From: UBA4582 sp965657335 | Lineage (GTDB): Bacteria; Pseudomonadota; Gammaproteobacteria; Pseudomonadales; Azotimanducaceae | Assembly: GCA_965657335.1 (NCBI GenBank) | Contig: CBFHOH010000018.1 | Span: forward strand, 32,474-96,473 | Direction of reading: 5' to 3' | Length of the DNA stretch: 64,000 nucleotides | Part shown: positions 18,062 to 26,748 of the stretch, piece after piece | Layout of the letters: each line of letters starts with the position of its first letter | Position numbering within the stretch: position 1 is the stretch's first letter | Made by a program: the position numbers and the translations under genes | Notes under the pieces: generated by a model | Told to the model about the DNA's origin: nothing | Databases searched by the model: none | The model's input: only the letters and a program-made list of their open reading frames with translations

Positions 18062-20206
18062 CTAGCTGATGGCATAACAGCGGACATCTCTCGCACCCAT
18101 CATGCCGTTCTCAAACATGAATCCAGCACCACCTCGCTTTAACACGTCATCTTGTCCTTGCAGTATATCGACGCCGTCGAGTTGCACGTTAATGTTGCTG
18201 CCGTGACAAACCACCTTGAGCGGGTAGAGTTTATCTTGCTCCCATGTCAGAGATAGCGAGTCGAGATTGATTTCATCGAGCGTTTTTTCTTCGTAGAAAC
18301 GTTGTATCAATCGGAGCACGTTGCCCTCAACAGTGATTGCGATATAACGTTGTTTTCCCTGATATCGAACAACAAGACCAGCTTTGGTTGCAAGGTGAAC
18401 TTTGATGCGTGCTTCGAAGCAATAGTCTTGCCACTGTGTCGTTCCGCAAATCAGTTCGCCCCGTCCTTCGTTTTTGCCGAACTGTGTTTGCGGTTCATCG
18501 TCGTCAGTGAATTTGCCTCTGCCGATGTCAGCATCAAACACCCAGCCATTAAATTGAACGTTGCCACCCCACGCGTTCCCTTGATAAAACTTATCGGGGA
18601 AGGTCACATCAAAGTCTCCCTCGATGAACACTGCGTCAACGAAAATCTCGCCACGGCACCGCTTCTCAGCGCTTATTTCTATGCCAAAGTCCCGCACTAA
18701 GCCCGCTGGAAGTTGGGGGATATCAAGATTGATCTCAAACGATGTTTCCGCTTGCAGCGCTATACTCGCGCTATAGAAGCGCTCGCTTGTTCCTTCCTCA
18801 ACGACGAACAATCGCAAGATCGCTGCCGACGAAACTGTCCCGCAGGTCGCACTTAGCCTTACAACGTTGCCGGGAAACATTTTTGGGCTGCCCATCAGAC
18901 TATAGCCGCCGTTGTTGCCGGACCGAAGCAGGGGTGTTGAAAGTACAGCTTTCCTAGACTTATCTAATGAAAAATCAACCTTCATTGATCGATGCCCGAG
19001 GGAAGAACGACCGTTGACGTTGGACACTTCGCAGGTATTTCGATGATTGAAGTTTTTGGTTTCAGCCATGTAGCCATGGAGTGAGCCAGGCAACTCAAAT
19101 GAATGCCATGCGCCTATTTTCTTTGGTGAAGGTGCCGGCCATTTCATGATTTTACGGCCAATAATTTCCAGTTTTTGCGCGACGATCGCGCAGTCCGTAA
19201 CACCCTCAGTGCCTTCGGCTGTTGGCATGAGAAGTCTGTCTGCGGTAGGTTGCTGGAACTCATAATCCTGATTAATACCCTCCAGGCCGACAACCAGACC
19301 CATCACAGCACCGACGTTTGCAGCATTACAATCCGTATCCCAGCCTGCAGTATTAATAATGTTTTGTGAAAGATGGAAGTTGTTAGGAGCATAACTCCAG
19401 GCCATGACCATCAGCGCGTGATTTGGTATCACGTGGCAATTGCCGCCGTAGCGGTGATAACCATATTTTTGATCGATCCGTTCGAACGTTTTTCGCCAAT
19501 CATCATCGTGTTGGCTCCAACTGCGAACATCACGGTGGACCTCGGCGATGAGGCTGTCGACAGGGATAAAGCTCACACCCAGATCCAGCAACGCAAACAT
19601 ATCTTTCTCGGTGAAGGCTGCGCTAACCATTGCTGCTACGACTTGTGCGGCAAAGACTGCTTCACCGTCATGGGACACCCGGGCAGCTTTTTCCGCGATA
19701 GAGACGGCCAAGGCCGGATTTCCGGGCGTGACCATGCCGATTGCGTCAATGAAGATTTGGGCACCGATCTGCTCTGCGACAATTTTCGAATTTAGCGCCA
19801 TTGATCCAGATTCGGGGGCTTTTATGCCGTTTTTTAGCCTCAGGTAGGCTGTATGTTCCGTGGAGTGTCCCATGCCACCCCACCAGAGAATGGTTTTGTT
19901 TTCGACGAGATAGTTGAGCCAAGTGTCGCCGAAGAACGCTGTCGGTGTGTCTTCATAAAGACCAGAATCCTCCAACGCTCGAACGAAGGTGAACGTACCT
20001 GTGATGTCATCGTCAGCGACGATCAGCGGCACGCCGCCTTTGACCCGGGTGTCCTGCTCTTCATGCACGTAGCGATTGATCTCGCCAAATTTAGCTTCAA
20101 TATGTTTCTTGCTCCAACCCTCGAAGGGTCGACCCATGTAAACGCCGATAACCTTGCCGAGTACAGCGGCATAAATTTGCTCGAGATAGTTGTCGTGTAA
20201 TGCCAT
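18062..20206 (-). CDS. ADP-ribosylglycohydrolase-family protein with C-terminal beta-sandwich domains
   Basis: This 714-residue protein is about twice the length of a simple family member. The N-terminal catalytic domain (about 1-340) carries the family metal-binding motifs DDDIT at 65-69 and GWDTDCNAANVGA near 288-300 (Asp290 and Asp292). The C-terminal half (about 370-714) is rich in beta strands, with a galactose-binding-like module and then a concanavalin-like module near 560-714. That combination is seen in sugar-associated hydrolases. Simple members remove ADP-ribose from proteins. Larger ones with binding modules are usually found with carbohydrate genes and may cleave N- or O-glycosides. 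There is no signal peptide, so it should be cytoplasmic. It diverges from an esterase gene with 139 bases between them. Confidence 0.8.
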   Translation of the reverse strand: MALHDNYLEQIYAAVLGKVIGVYMGRPFEGWSKKHIEAKFGEINRYVHEEQDTRVKGGVPLIVADDDITGTFTFVRALEDSGLYEDTPTAFFGDTWLNYLVENKTILWWGGMGHSTEHTAYLRLKNGIKAPESGSMALNSKIVAEQIGAQIFIDAIGMVTPGNPALAVSIAEKAARVSHDGEAVFAAQVVAAMVSAAFTEKDMFALLDLGVSFIPVDSLIAEVHRDVRSWSQHDDDWRKTFERIDQKYGYHRYGGNCHVIPNHALMVMAWSYAPNNFHLSQNIINTAGWDTDCNAANVGAVMGLVVGLEGINQDYEFQQPTADRLLMPTAEGTEGVTDCAIVAQKLEIIGRKIMKWPAPSPKKIGAWHSFELPGSLHGYMAETKNFNHRNTCEVSNVNGRSSLGHRSMKVDFSLDKSRKAVLSTPLLRSGNNGGYSLMGSPKMFPGNVVRLSATCGTVSSAAILRLFVVEEGTSERFYSASIALQAETSFEINLDIPQLPAGLVRDFGIEISAEKRCRGEIFVDAVFIEGDFDVTFPDKFYQGNAWGGNVQFNGWVFDADIGRGKFTDDDEPQTQFGKNEGRGELICGTTQWQDYCFEARIKVHLATKAGLVVRYQGKQRYIAITVEGNVLRLIQRFYEEKTLDEINLDSLSLTWEQDKLYPLKVVCHGSNINVQLDGVDILQGQDDVLKRGGAGFMFENGMMGARDVRCYAIS

Positions 20207-20345
20207 GTCTTGCCCCCTTGTCAGCGCCCTTTTTGTGCGCCACTAATGCATCTTTTATGCAGCAGCTCCTGCGCTTTGATTCTCGATCATGATACATTCA
20301 TCAAACACGTAACGTCGAATTGAAACAGATAAGGAAAGAAACAGC
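20207..20345. promoter_or_regulatory. Divergent intergenic region between glycohydrolase and esterase
   Basis: This 139-base gap separates two divergent starts and must hold both promoters. The esterase has a ribosome site (AAGGAAAG) a few bases before its ATG at 20346. I did not find a convincing operator dyad or a strong promoter. Confidence 0.35.
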
Positions 20346-21272
20346 ATGCCAATCGACCCGGATATCATTTCGCAACTCGGTCTCGACAGAACGATAGCAT
20401 CTTCGGTTAACGGCAGAGAGAACGGTGTCAATAATTTGCCGGAATGGGACGCTGCTTACCATCCCTGCGCTGAGGCTTATCCAGCTGAAGATATCGCTAG
20501 AGGCACCATAACCCGGTTTGAAGATTGGTCTGATACAAAAGTTTACGGCGGCACCACAAGAGACCTTTGGGTATATTTGCCTGCCGTTCAGTGCGATACC
20601 TATCGCGTTATCGTTTTTAACGATGGTGCCTGGTACATGGGGCGAAACGGACCTGTCAGAGCAACAAACGTGTTGGATGTGCTGCATGCAAATGGCGAGG
20701 TCGAACCAACGGTGGCTGTTTTTGTTAATCCCGGGCGGCCCGAACACGCAGTCAATCGACCGATCGCTTCCTATAACGATATTGCCGCGCAGCGTAGTGT
20801 GGAATACGATCTGCTTTCCCCTGCATATGGCGAGTTTTTGTTTGGCGAGGTGTTACCGTTTGTCGGGGCTCATTTTGATATCTCGATAAGTGATAATCCT
20901 GATCATCGAACACTGTGCGGCCTCAGCAGCGGCGGTATCGCTGCATTTATTGCTTCGTGGCACCATGATGATCAATGCACACGGGTGATTAGTCATTGTG
21001 GTTCGTATACCGATATCTGGGGTGGACACAATACGCCATCCTTGATTCGTCAGAATGAGAGAAAGCCTATTCGCGTATTTCTCCAAAGTGGGGCAAACGA
21101 CGCCAATACACCCTTTGGCAACTGGGCGTTGGCGAATAAAACAATGGCGAGTGCTTTGGAATGGGCGGGGTACGACTACCGGTTTGAGTATGGCACCGGC
21201 GGGCATAACTTGCATCACGGTGGCGCGATATTTGCTGATACGCTGCGATGGGTATGGCGAAAAGAAAACTAG
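20346..21272 (+). CDS. Esterase D/enterochelin-esterase-like alpha/beta hydrolase
   Basis: This 308-residue protein resembles the putative esterase family (Fes/EstD-like). The nucleophile elbow CGLSSGG gives GxSxG with Ser194. A candidate acid Asp lies in SGANDANTP, and a candidate His in GTGGHNLHHG near the C-terminus. The N-terminal part has an immunoglobulin-like strand region common in this family. No signal peptide is seen, so the enzyme is probably cytoplasmic. It is divergent from the glycohydrolase and convergent with nhaC, and its stop overlaps the nhaC stop by four bases. The substrate is likely a sugar ester or acyl ester, but this is inference from the neighbour. Confidence 0.8.
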   Translation: MPIDPDIISQLGLDRTIASSVNGRENGVNNLPEWDAAYHPCAEAYPAEDIARGTITRFEDWSDTKVYGGTTRDLWVYLPAVQCDTYRVIVFNDGAWYMGRNGPVRATNVLDVLHANGEVEPTVAVFVNPGRPEHAVNRPIASYNDIAAQRSVEYDLLSPAYGEFLFGEVLPFVGAHFDISISDNPDHRTLCGLSSGGIAAFIASWHHDDQCTRVISHCGSYTDIWGGHNTPSLIRQNERKPIRVFLQSGANDANTPFGNWALANKTMASALEWAGYDYRFEYGTGGHNLHHGGAIFADTLRWVWRKEN

Positions 21273-22723
21273 GTATTAATCGCGGCACGCGAACGTGCCG
21301 GAACAACTGCTTCGCCTCGATCGTGCCAAGATTTTTTTTCAGCATCTGAAGCTTCAGGTATGAACCAGCCAGTCCAGCCCCAAAGCAAATCGAAGAGCGG
21401 CGCGATCCAGTTTGAAAATGCGAATGGTGCGTACAGTATGGTGGGTAAACCAAGTGTGCCGCTGACATACACTGCGCCAGAGTTCCATGGGATTAGGGGC
21501 GCTGTCATGGTTGCACCGTCCTCCAGCACGCGAGATAAATTGGTGGGCGATAAATCATTTCCTCGAAATGCTGGCGCAAACATTCTGCCTGGCACGGTGT
21601 AGGCGATAAAGGCATTGCTGCAGAGGTTAAAGCCGAGGGCGGATAAGAGGGCCGCGGTAACCAGTGCCGCGCGTCCGGAGATTCTAGCCAGGATAGCCCC
21701 AATAATTGCCGACAGACAATTTGTGCGTTCCAGCACGCCCCCAAACGCCATCGCTATCATGATTAGCGAAATAACCCACATCATTGACATGATGCCGCCC
21801 TTGGATAAAAGCGTATCTAGCCGCTCGTTACCCGTATTGCTTTCGTACCCCGTCATCATTGCTTTCATGACCTCACCCGGTGTTGCATCCTGCACAACGA
21901 TGGCTACCAAGCCAGCGGCAACCACACCGAGAAAAATACCTGGAAGAGCAGACATTTTACGCACCACTGTTATCAAAATTACCAGCGGCGGTATGAGCAC
22001 GGCAATGTTTAGAGAAAACGTCTGGCTTAGTTGAGTCGAGAGATTTTGGATCTCGCTTCCCTGTATCATATTGTGGCGAAATTCTGCGCCAATGATTGAG
22101 TACAAAATGAGTGCTATGACCATGGCAGGAATCGTACTAGGGAGCATATTACGGATGTGGGCATAGAGGTCCGCGCCGACGATAGCGGCGGTGAAATTTG
22201 TCGTGTCAGATAGGGGAGACATTTTATCGCCAAACCAGGCACCCGAAACCACAGCCCCTGCGGTAAAGTGAATTGGCACTCCCATTCCTTCGCCAATACC
22301 CAGAAGCGCAAGTCCCAAAGTACCCACGGTACCCCAAGATGTGCCGGTAAAGACGGAAACCAAGGCACATAAAACACAAGTCACGGGTAGAAAAGCGGCA
22401 GGTGTAAGGATTGTTAAACCAAGCTTTGTTAGAAAGGGTACTGTGCCGCACAGAATCCAAGTGCTGATTGTCATACCAACCGTCAGCATGATACCAAGCA
22501 CGGGCACAGAGATAGTGATGTTGGCGATCATACCCTGCTGCATTTCGCTCCAGCTGTAGTTGTGCGCCAGACCAAATAGCGTCGTCAAGAATATGCCGAT
22601 TATAAGGGGTATGTGAGGAGCCCCCTGATTGAAAAAAATGTGATACATCAAGATGGCCATTGTCGCGCTTATTGGCAGCAGCGCGGTCCATAAAGTTGGC
22701 ATTCTTTTTTGCTTAGATGTCAT
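21269..22723 (-). CDS. nhaC: NhaC-family Na+/H+ antiporter
   Basis: This 484-residue membrane protein has about eleven or twelve hydrophobic segments. Family sequences are clear, including TGTSWGTVGTLG, a GAVVSGAWFGDKMSPLSDTTNF stretch in the middle, and the C-terminal LIPWNSGAVY. These are characteristic of NhaC, which exchanges Na+ for H+ at the inner membrane and supports pH and sodium homeostasis. The product fits a saline habitat. Some NhaC-family members carry organic substrates such as malate/lactate, so a substrate role linked to the neighbouring esterase cannot be excluded. The gene is single, converging with the esterase. Confidence 0.9.
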   Translation of the reverse strand: MTSKQKRMPTLWTALLPISATMAILMYHIFFNQGAPHIPLIIGIFLTTLFGLAHNYSWSEMQQGMIANITISVPVLGIMLTVGMTISTWILCGTVPFLTKLGLTILTPAAFLPVTCVLCALVSVFTGTSWGTVGTLGLALLGIGEGMGVPIHFTAGAVVSGAWFGDKMSPLSDTTNFTAAIVGADLYAHIRNMLPSTIPAMVIALILYSIIGAEFRHNMIQGSEIQNLSTQLSQTFSLNIAVLIPPLVILITVVRKMSALPGIFLGVVAAGLVAIVVQDATPGEVMKAMMTGYESNTGNERLDTLLSKGGIMSMMWVISLIMIAMAFGGVLERTNCLSAIIGAILARISGRAALVTAALLSALGFNLCSNAFIAYTVPGRMFAPAFRGNDLSPTNLSRVLEDGATMTAPLIPWNSGAVYVSGTLGLPTILYAPFAFSNWIAPLFDLLWGWTGWFIPEASDAEKKSWHDRGEAVVPARSRAAINT

Positions 22724-22894
22724 AAAGTTTATCGTTTTTTGCGATTAGGCTTCCATCGCCGGTAGACCAAGTACCAGAAGCGAAGCAACCCAAAGGTGCT
22801 AAAACTACACTAGGATCTTACCTAATGAGTTCAGCATTCGGATCAAGGTATATCTCGGCAACCGCAATGACCGTTACATCGACGTGTGATGTGG

Positions 22895-23362
22895 CTAATG
22901 GTTTAACTTAAAGACGCTAAAGGATCTGTTCGCGGCATCTATTGAGGGAAAGCTGTTAACGATATCGGGATAATTAGGCCGATATTTGTCAGCATAAGCC
23001 GTGACAACGGGTGCCCATTCGGACGTCAGTGGTTCTGCAGTCAGGAGATATGTATTGTCACCTGCTCTCATTTGTACCTTAGCGCCGTCGCCAATCATCT
23101 TGACCCAGCCACTGTCTTGACTGCCGACGACATACAGCGCTTCACCAAATTCTACGACCCAGATAATAACAACGCGCGGAATAGTGCCCGGGACCCGCAG
23201 ATGTATTTCGTCCCGATCCGCAATGTCTCCCCAACTATCTGGCACAGGTGTCTCTGTTCCGCCAATGAATATCCCCGGCATAGGACCGATGGGCGCGACC
23301 AAAATGACAATACCGGCAATGAGTGTGAGTACAAGGAGTGATATTTTTATTGTTTTGTTCAT
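22895..23362 (-). CDS. Small membrane-anchored protein, possible split-barrel fold
   Basis: This 155-residue protein has one N-terminal membrane helix (about residues 7-27) and a soluble domain of about 120 residues. The strand pattern WVVEFGEALYVVGSQDSGWVKMIG, followed by an acidic and aromatic loop, resembles the split beta-barrel of pyridoxamine-phosphate-oxidase or DUF2255-type proteins. That resemblance is weak. A good ribosome site (GAGGA) precedes the ATG. It lies 38 bases after the MFS gene at 23401 and in the same orientation, so the two may be cotranscribed. I do not recognise a function. Confidence 0.65.
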   Translation of the reverse strand: MNKTIKISLLVLTLIAGIVILVAPIGPMPGIFIGGTETPVPDSWGDIADRDEIHLRVPGTIPRVVIIWVVEFGEALYVVGSQDSGWVKMIGDGAKVQMRAGDNTYLLTAEPLTSEWAPVVTAYADKYRPNYPDIVNSFPSIDAANRSFSVFKLNH

Positions 23363-23400
23363 GCGTCCTCGAGAAGTTTTGGTGAAGTTATAGAAATAGG

Positions 23401-24729
23401 TCAGGCGTTTTTTAGCATCAGTGCTTCAGTAGACTCTAGATCTTCACGCAGCGTTTTAGCACCGAGAAGATAGTGTATTGCCGCCCACAAATTCGCCAAC
23501 ACGCAGAGACAGAGTGCATAGCGCAAGGAGTCGATCTCGTAGCTGGGATTCAGCAGGTCGCTTGCAATGCCGACGAAGTACGGGCCAAGGCCCATACCGA
23601 TAATGTTGAGCATGAATAACAGGATCGCTGATGCAACGGCACGCATTCTTAAAGTTACGAGCGCTTGGGTCATTGCAAATGAGGGACCGAGATACATCCC
23701 GCCCAAAATAGATACAACAGCGAGTGCAGGAATGACGGCCCAGATTCCCTCGTATAAATAGGCTGTAAATTGGAACGGCACCATGACCAATGTTGAAATG
23801 CCAGCGATCCACAAATACCAGCGGCGATCATCGGTCCAGTCACTGAATTTATCGCCGAGATAGCCTCCAGCAAATGTACCGATGGCGCCGATGCCGGATA
23901 TCAAGGCCAGCCATGAACCGACCTCGGTAATTGGCATTTCGTGGCTCCTAATCAAGAAAGGGGCGTTCCAAACGCCTGCGCCATAGCCTACAAAGGCATG
24001 TAAACCGGCGGCAAATCCGATATGCCTAAAAGACTTGCGCGTCCATAGAAATTTGAATACGTCCTTCAATGCAGGCGCAGGTTCTGAATTGTTGGCGGCA
24101 GCTGCTTTTACTTCCGCGCTTTCAGACATGCCGCGGGGTGGTTCGCGGAGAGTTGTAACGATGATACCAGCGACGAAAATACCTGGTAATCCAACGAGTA
24201 GGAAAGTCATGCGCCAACCGAGTTCTGCTGCGCCCCATCCGCCGACAAAATTACCCACCATTGACCCGAAGGGAATGCCAAGGGCATAAATTGATAAGGC
24301 GGTTGCGCGCTTGTCAATTGGAAAGTAATCAGAGATCAATGAGTGTGAAGGTGGACTGGCCCCAGCTTCGCCGACGCCGACGCCGATTCTCGCTAACAAC
24401 AACATAAGAAAGTTGTTGGCAGCACCGCACAGTGCTGTCATCGCGCTCCACACAACCATGGATATTGCCAGAACTTTGGTCCGGCTCCAGCGGTCCGCCA
24501 AAGATGCTATTGGTATACCAAGAGTGGCGTAGAACATGGCAAAAGCCAGTCCCCCAAGCAGCCCCAGTTCGGTATCTGACAACAAAAGTTCTTCTTTAAT
24601 AGGCTCAAGCAGAATAGATAATATCGAGCGATCAATAAAGTTAACGACATAGCCCAGAAACAGTATAGCTAGTGCGTAATTGCGATAGCGAGGTGAGTAG
24701 ATTGTATTTGCTGTTGAGGCTTCAGACAT
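23401..24729 (-). CDS. MFS transporter, spinster-like
   Basis: The protein is 442 residues from the ATG at 24729; a TTG seven codons earlier has no better ribosome site. It has twelve hydrophobic segments and the MFS signature after helix 2 (ASLADRWSRTKV). The segment FLGYVVNFIDRSILSILLEPIKEEL near the start is typical of the spinster branch common in marine proteobacteria. The substrate is unknown; related genes often sit beside degradation genes for hydrophobic acids or sugars. The gene is followed by the small anchored protein at 22895. Confidence 0.87.
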   Translation of the reverse strand: MSEASTANTIYSPRYRNYALAILFLGYVVNFIDRSILSILLEPIKEELLLSDTELGLLGGLAFAMFYATLGIPIASLADRWSRTKVLAISMVVWSAMTALCGAANNFLMLLLARIGVGVGEAGASPPSHSLISDYFPIDKRATALSIYALGIPFGSMVGNFVGGWGAAELGWRMTFLLVGLPGIFVAGIIVTTLREPPRGMSESAEVKAAAANNSEPAPALKDVFKFLWTRKSFRHIGFAAGLHAFVGYGAGVWNAPFLIRSHEMPITEVGSWLALISGIGAIGTFAGGYLGDKFSDWTDDRRWYLWIAGISTLVMVPFQFTAYLYEGIWAVIPALAVVSILGGMYLGPSFAMTQALVTLRMRAVASAILLFMLNIIGMGLGPYFVGIASDLLNPSYEIDSLRYALCLCVLANLWAAIHYLLGAKTLREDLESTEALMLKNA

Positions 24730-24813
24730 ATTTGAAAGAGTGTCGTACAAATGTTGTCACTAGAGCTTAGACTGTATCAGCTTTGACGTACGCCAGTCGA
24801 ATAAGATCGAGGT

Positions 24814-25518
24814 CTATCGTTGCCACGTACCCATAAAGGCCCTTGCATGCGGCATTTTTACTTTTTCAACGGCATTCAACAATGCCTCGTAATTCATCGG
24901 TATACGAATTTGTTCGACACTCGAGATGCCGCCACGTATCTCTAAAATCGCGTAGTCAGAATATGGCAGTCCCGTTGGCGGAATCACATTCGCCTCTGCA
25001 AATGGAATCGATGTGCTGCCGGTGTTCACGGCGATACCGGCGCGCAAATGGCGAACAAGAGGAACATGGGTATGTCCGGCTAAAATGATATTGGCATCAT
25101 GTTGCTCCAGCCAGGCATTGATTTTTTCCGAAGGTGTTTCCGCTAGCAACCCCTCGGTAATTGCGTCAGGCGAACCGTGCACCATCAACAAACGAACTTG
25201 CTCTACTTCTTCAATTAAGATGGTAGGCAAAGACTGAAGCCACTGGTATGAATCTTCAGTTAGTTGCGCTCTGGTCCAGTCTTCTATGTCCCTGAGGAAA
25301 GGAAGTTCCGGGTTCTCATCGAGTGAATCATGATTGCCTCTGATGGTCGTGATATTCAAGCCTCGAAGTTTTGCGATCACTTGCTCTGGTTCTGGACCCA
25401 TATCAATAACGTCGCCAAGGCAGTAAATCTTGTCAACGCCCCTTTGGTCACAATCCAAAAGAACATCCTCGAGCGAGCTGAGACAAGAGTGCAAGTCTGA
25501 AATAAAGGCAATTCTCAT
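24814..25518 (-). CDS. Metallophosphoesterase, YfcE-like
   Basis: This 234-residue protein has all metal-binding motifs of the calcineurin-like phosphoesterase family: FISDLHS near the start, GDVIDMGP, GNHDSLD, a His in MVHGSPD, and GHTHVPLV. These coordinate two metal ions. The length and arrangement match YfcE/MJ0936-type phosphodiesterases, which hydrolyse phosphodiesters in the cytoplasm. It is a single gene whose start faces the divergent beta-lactamase-fold gene at 25632. The physiological substrate is unknown. Confidence 0.9.
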   Translation of the reverse strand: MRIAFISDLHSCLSSLEDVLLDCDQRGVDKIYCLGDVIDMGPEPEQVIAKLRGLNITTIRGNHDSLDENPELPFLRDIEDWTRAQLTEDSYQWLQSLPTILIEEVEQVRLLMVHGSPDAITEGLLAETPSEKINAWLEQHDANIILAGHTHVPLVRHLRAGIAVNTGSTSIPFAEANVIPPTGLPYSDYAILEIRGGISSVEQIRIPMNYEALLNAVEKVKMPHARAFMGTWQR

Positions 25519-25631
25519 TTGATTGATCTATTTTCTCAGTATGGAATAGTTGTTAGGCGCTAATTGATTATCATATAGTACCGAGAGTGTGATTTGGTAG
25601 CGATGATAAGATTGTAAGGATAAGGTAAAGA

Positions 25632-26663
25632 ATGATGCGCCAATCTGTAATTTCTTTGGTGGTACTGATCGCGTTCAGCTTGGTGAACAAGGCCGCAGCT
25701 GAAAAGCACGTGGTTGGCGCGAACAACGACGTTATGAAGCTCACCTTTCTTGGCACAGGCGCTCCAAGACCCTCAATTGAAAGATACGGTCCGAGTATTC
25801 TAATCGAAGCAGGTGACCATAAAATTCTCGTAGACGCGGGTCCTGGCATGCGGGAGCGGCTGTTTGAGGCAGGCGGTTTCGAGGCGATTTCTGGCGTCGA
25901 CCATGTGCTCATTACGCACCTTCATTTTGATCATACCGTTAGCATTCCCAGTGCCTGGTTGAGCGGTTGGCTGTTTGGCAGGCGAGTGCCGCTGGTCATA
26001 CAGGGGCCGATCGGTATTAAAGCCATGATGTCGCATATTCAAAAGGCCTACCAATGGGATATCGACTATCGAGTAATGGTTGGGGTGCCAATCGAAGGTA
26101 GTGAACTTGTTGTGAAAGAGGTCTCAGAGGGCGTTATCTTTGATCAACAGGGGTTAAGAATTACCGCTTTTCAAGTCGAACATATGCCCGTTGATTTGAA
26201 AACGCGTGCATTGCTTGGCTTGCGCGGGGAGACGCTGGGATATCGTGTTGATTATAAGGGGCATTCAGTACTCTTCTCAGGAGATACAAAAACCTCGCCA
26301 CAAAGCGCCATTCTCAAACATGGCCAAGGCGTCGATCTGTTGATTCATGAGGTGCAAGTGCCTTCCCCCGGAGCAACGCCTGAAGCTAATTTGGCAAATG
26401 TGAGTCTTAGCGTCCATTCGACACCGGAAGAAGTGGGTTTGGTATTCGCGAAATCCAAGCCGAAGATGGCCGTCTATTCCCATATTATTCCTCCCGGCAC
26501 CACGGCTGAAGATTTAGCGAAGTCAACGAGACCCTATTACGATGGCCCGCTAACGATAGCGCATGATTTTATGGAGATAACGCTAACAGGTGATGAGATC
26601 ATCATTGGTGATCGAGAGAAACAGGGTGACGGTAAATTCGAAGACTCGAAAGTGCTTCACTAA
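25632..26663 (+). CDS. Exported metallo-beta-lactamase-fold hydrolase (RNase Z/AttM-like)
   Basis: This 343-residue protein begins with a signal peptide (about residues 1-23, VVLIAFSLVNKAAAEK). The metallo-beta-lactamase metal motif THLHFDHT supplies His96, His98, Asp100 and His101. Later metal ligands are in FSGDTKTS and SHIIPPG. The THLHFDH variant and the long insert are closest to the ribonuclease Z-like/arylsulfatase-like group. With a signal peptide it should act in the periplasm, so tRNA processing is unlikely. A role against an ester, lactone or sulfate is possible but not shown. The start has AAGG upstream; the next ATG is one codon later. Confidence 0.83.
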   Translation: MMRQSVISLVVLIAFSLVNKAAAEKHVVGANNDVMKLTFLGTGAPRPSIERYGPSILIEAGDHKILVDAGPGMRERLFEAGGFEAISGVDHVLITHLHFDHTVSIPSAWLSGWLFGRRVPLVIQGPIGIKAMMSHIQKAYQWDIDYRVMVGVPIEGSELVVKEVSEGVIFDQQGLRITAFQVEHMPVDLKTRALLGLRGETLGYRVDYKGHSVLFSGDTKTSPQSAILKHGQGVDLLIHEVQVPSPGATPEANLANVSLSVHSTPEEVGLVFAKSKPKMAVYSHIIPPGTTAEDLAKSTRPYYDGPLTIAHDFMEITLTGDEIIIGDREKQGDGKFEDSKVLH

Positions 26664-26703
26664 ATGGTTCGATGAGCCGGTGTTCAATTAACAATATCAA
26701 CTC

Positions 26704-26731
26704 ACTCATGTCCCTTGCTCGGGATATGAGT
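26704..26731. repeat. Inverted repeat directly before the alcohol dehydrogenase ribosome site
   Basis: Arms ACTCATGTCCC (26704-26714) and GGGATATGAGT (26721-26731) pair over 11 positions with one G-U wobble, separated by six bases. No U-tract follows, so it is a poor intrinsic terminator. It sits five bases before AGGAG, the ribosome site of the gene starting at 26749. It could be an operator, an attenuating hairpin or a transcript stabiliser. Confidence 0.45.
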
Positions 26732-26748
26732 CAGCAGGAGTAAAGAAG

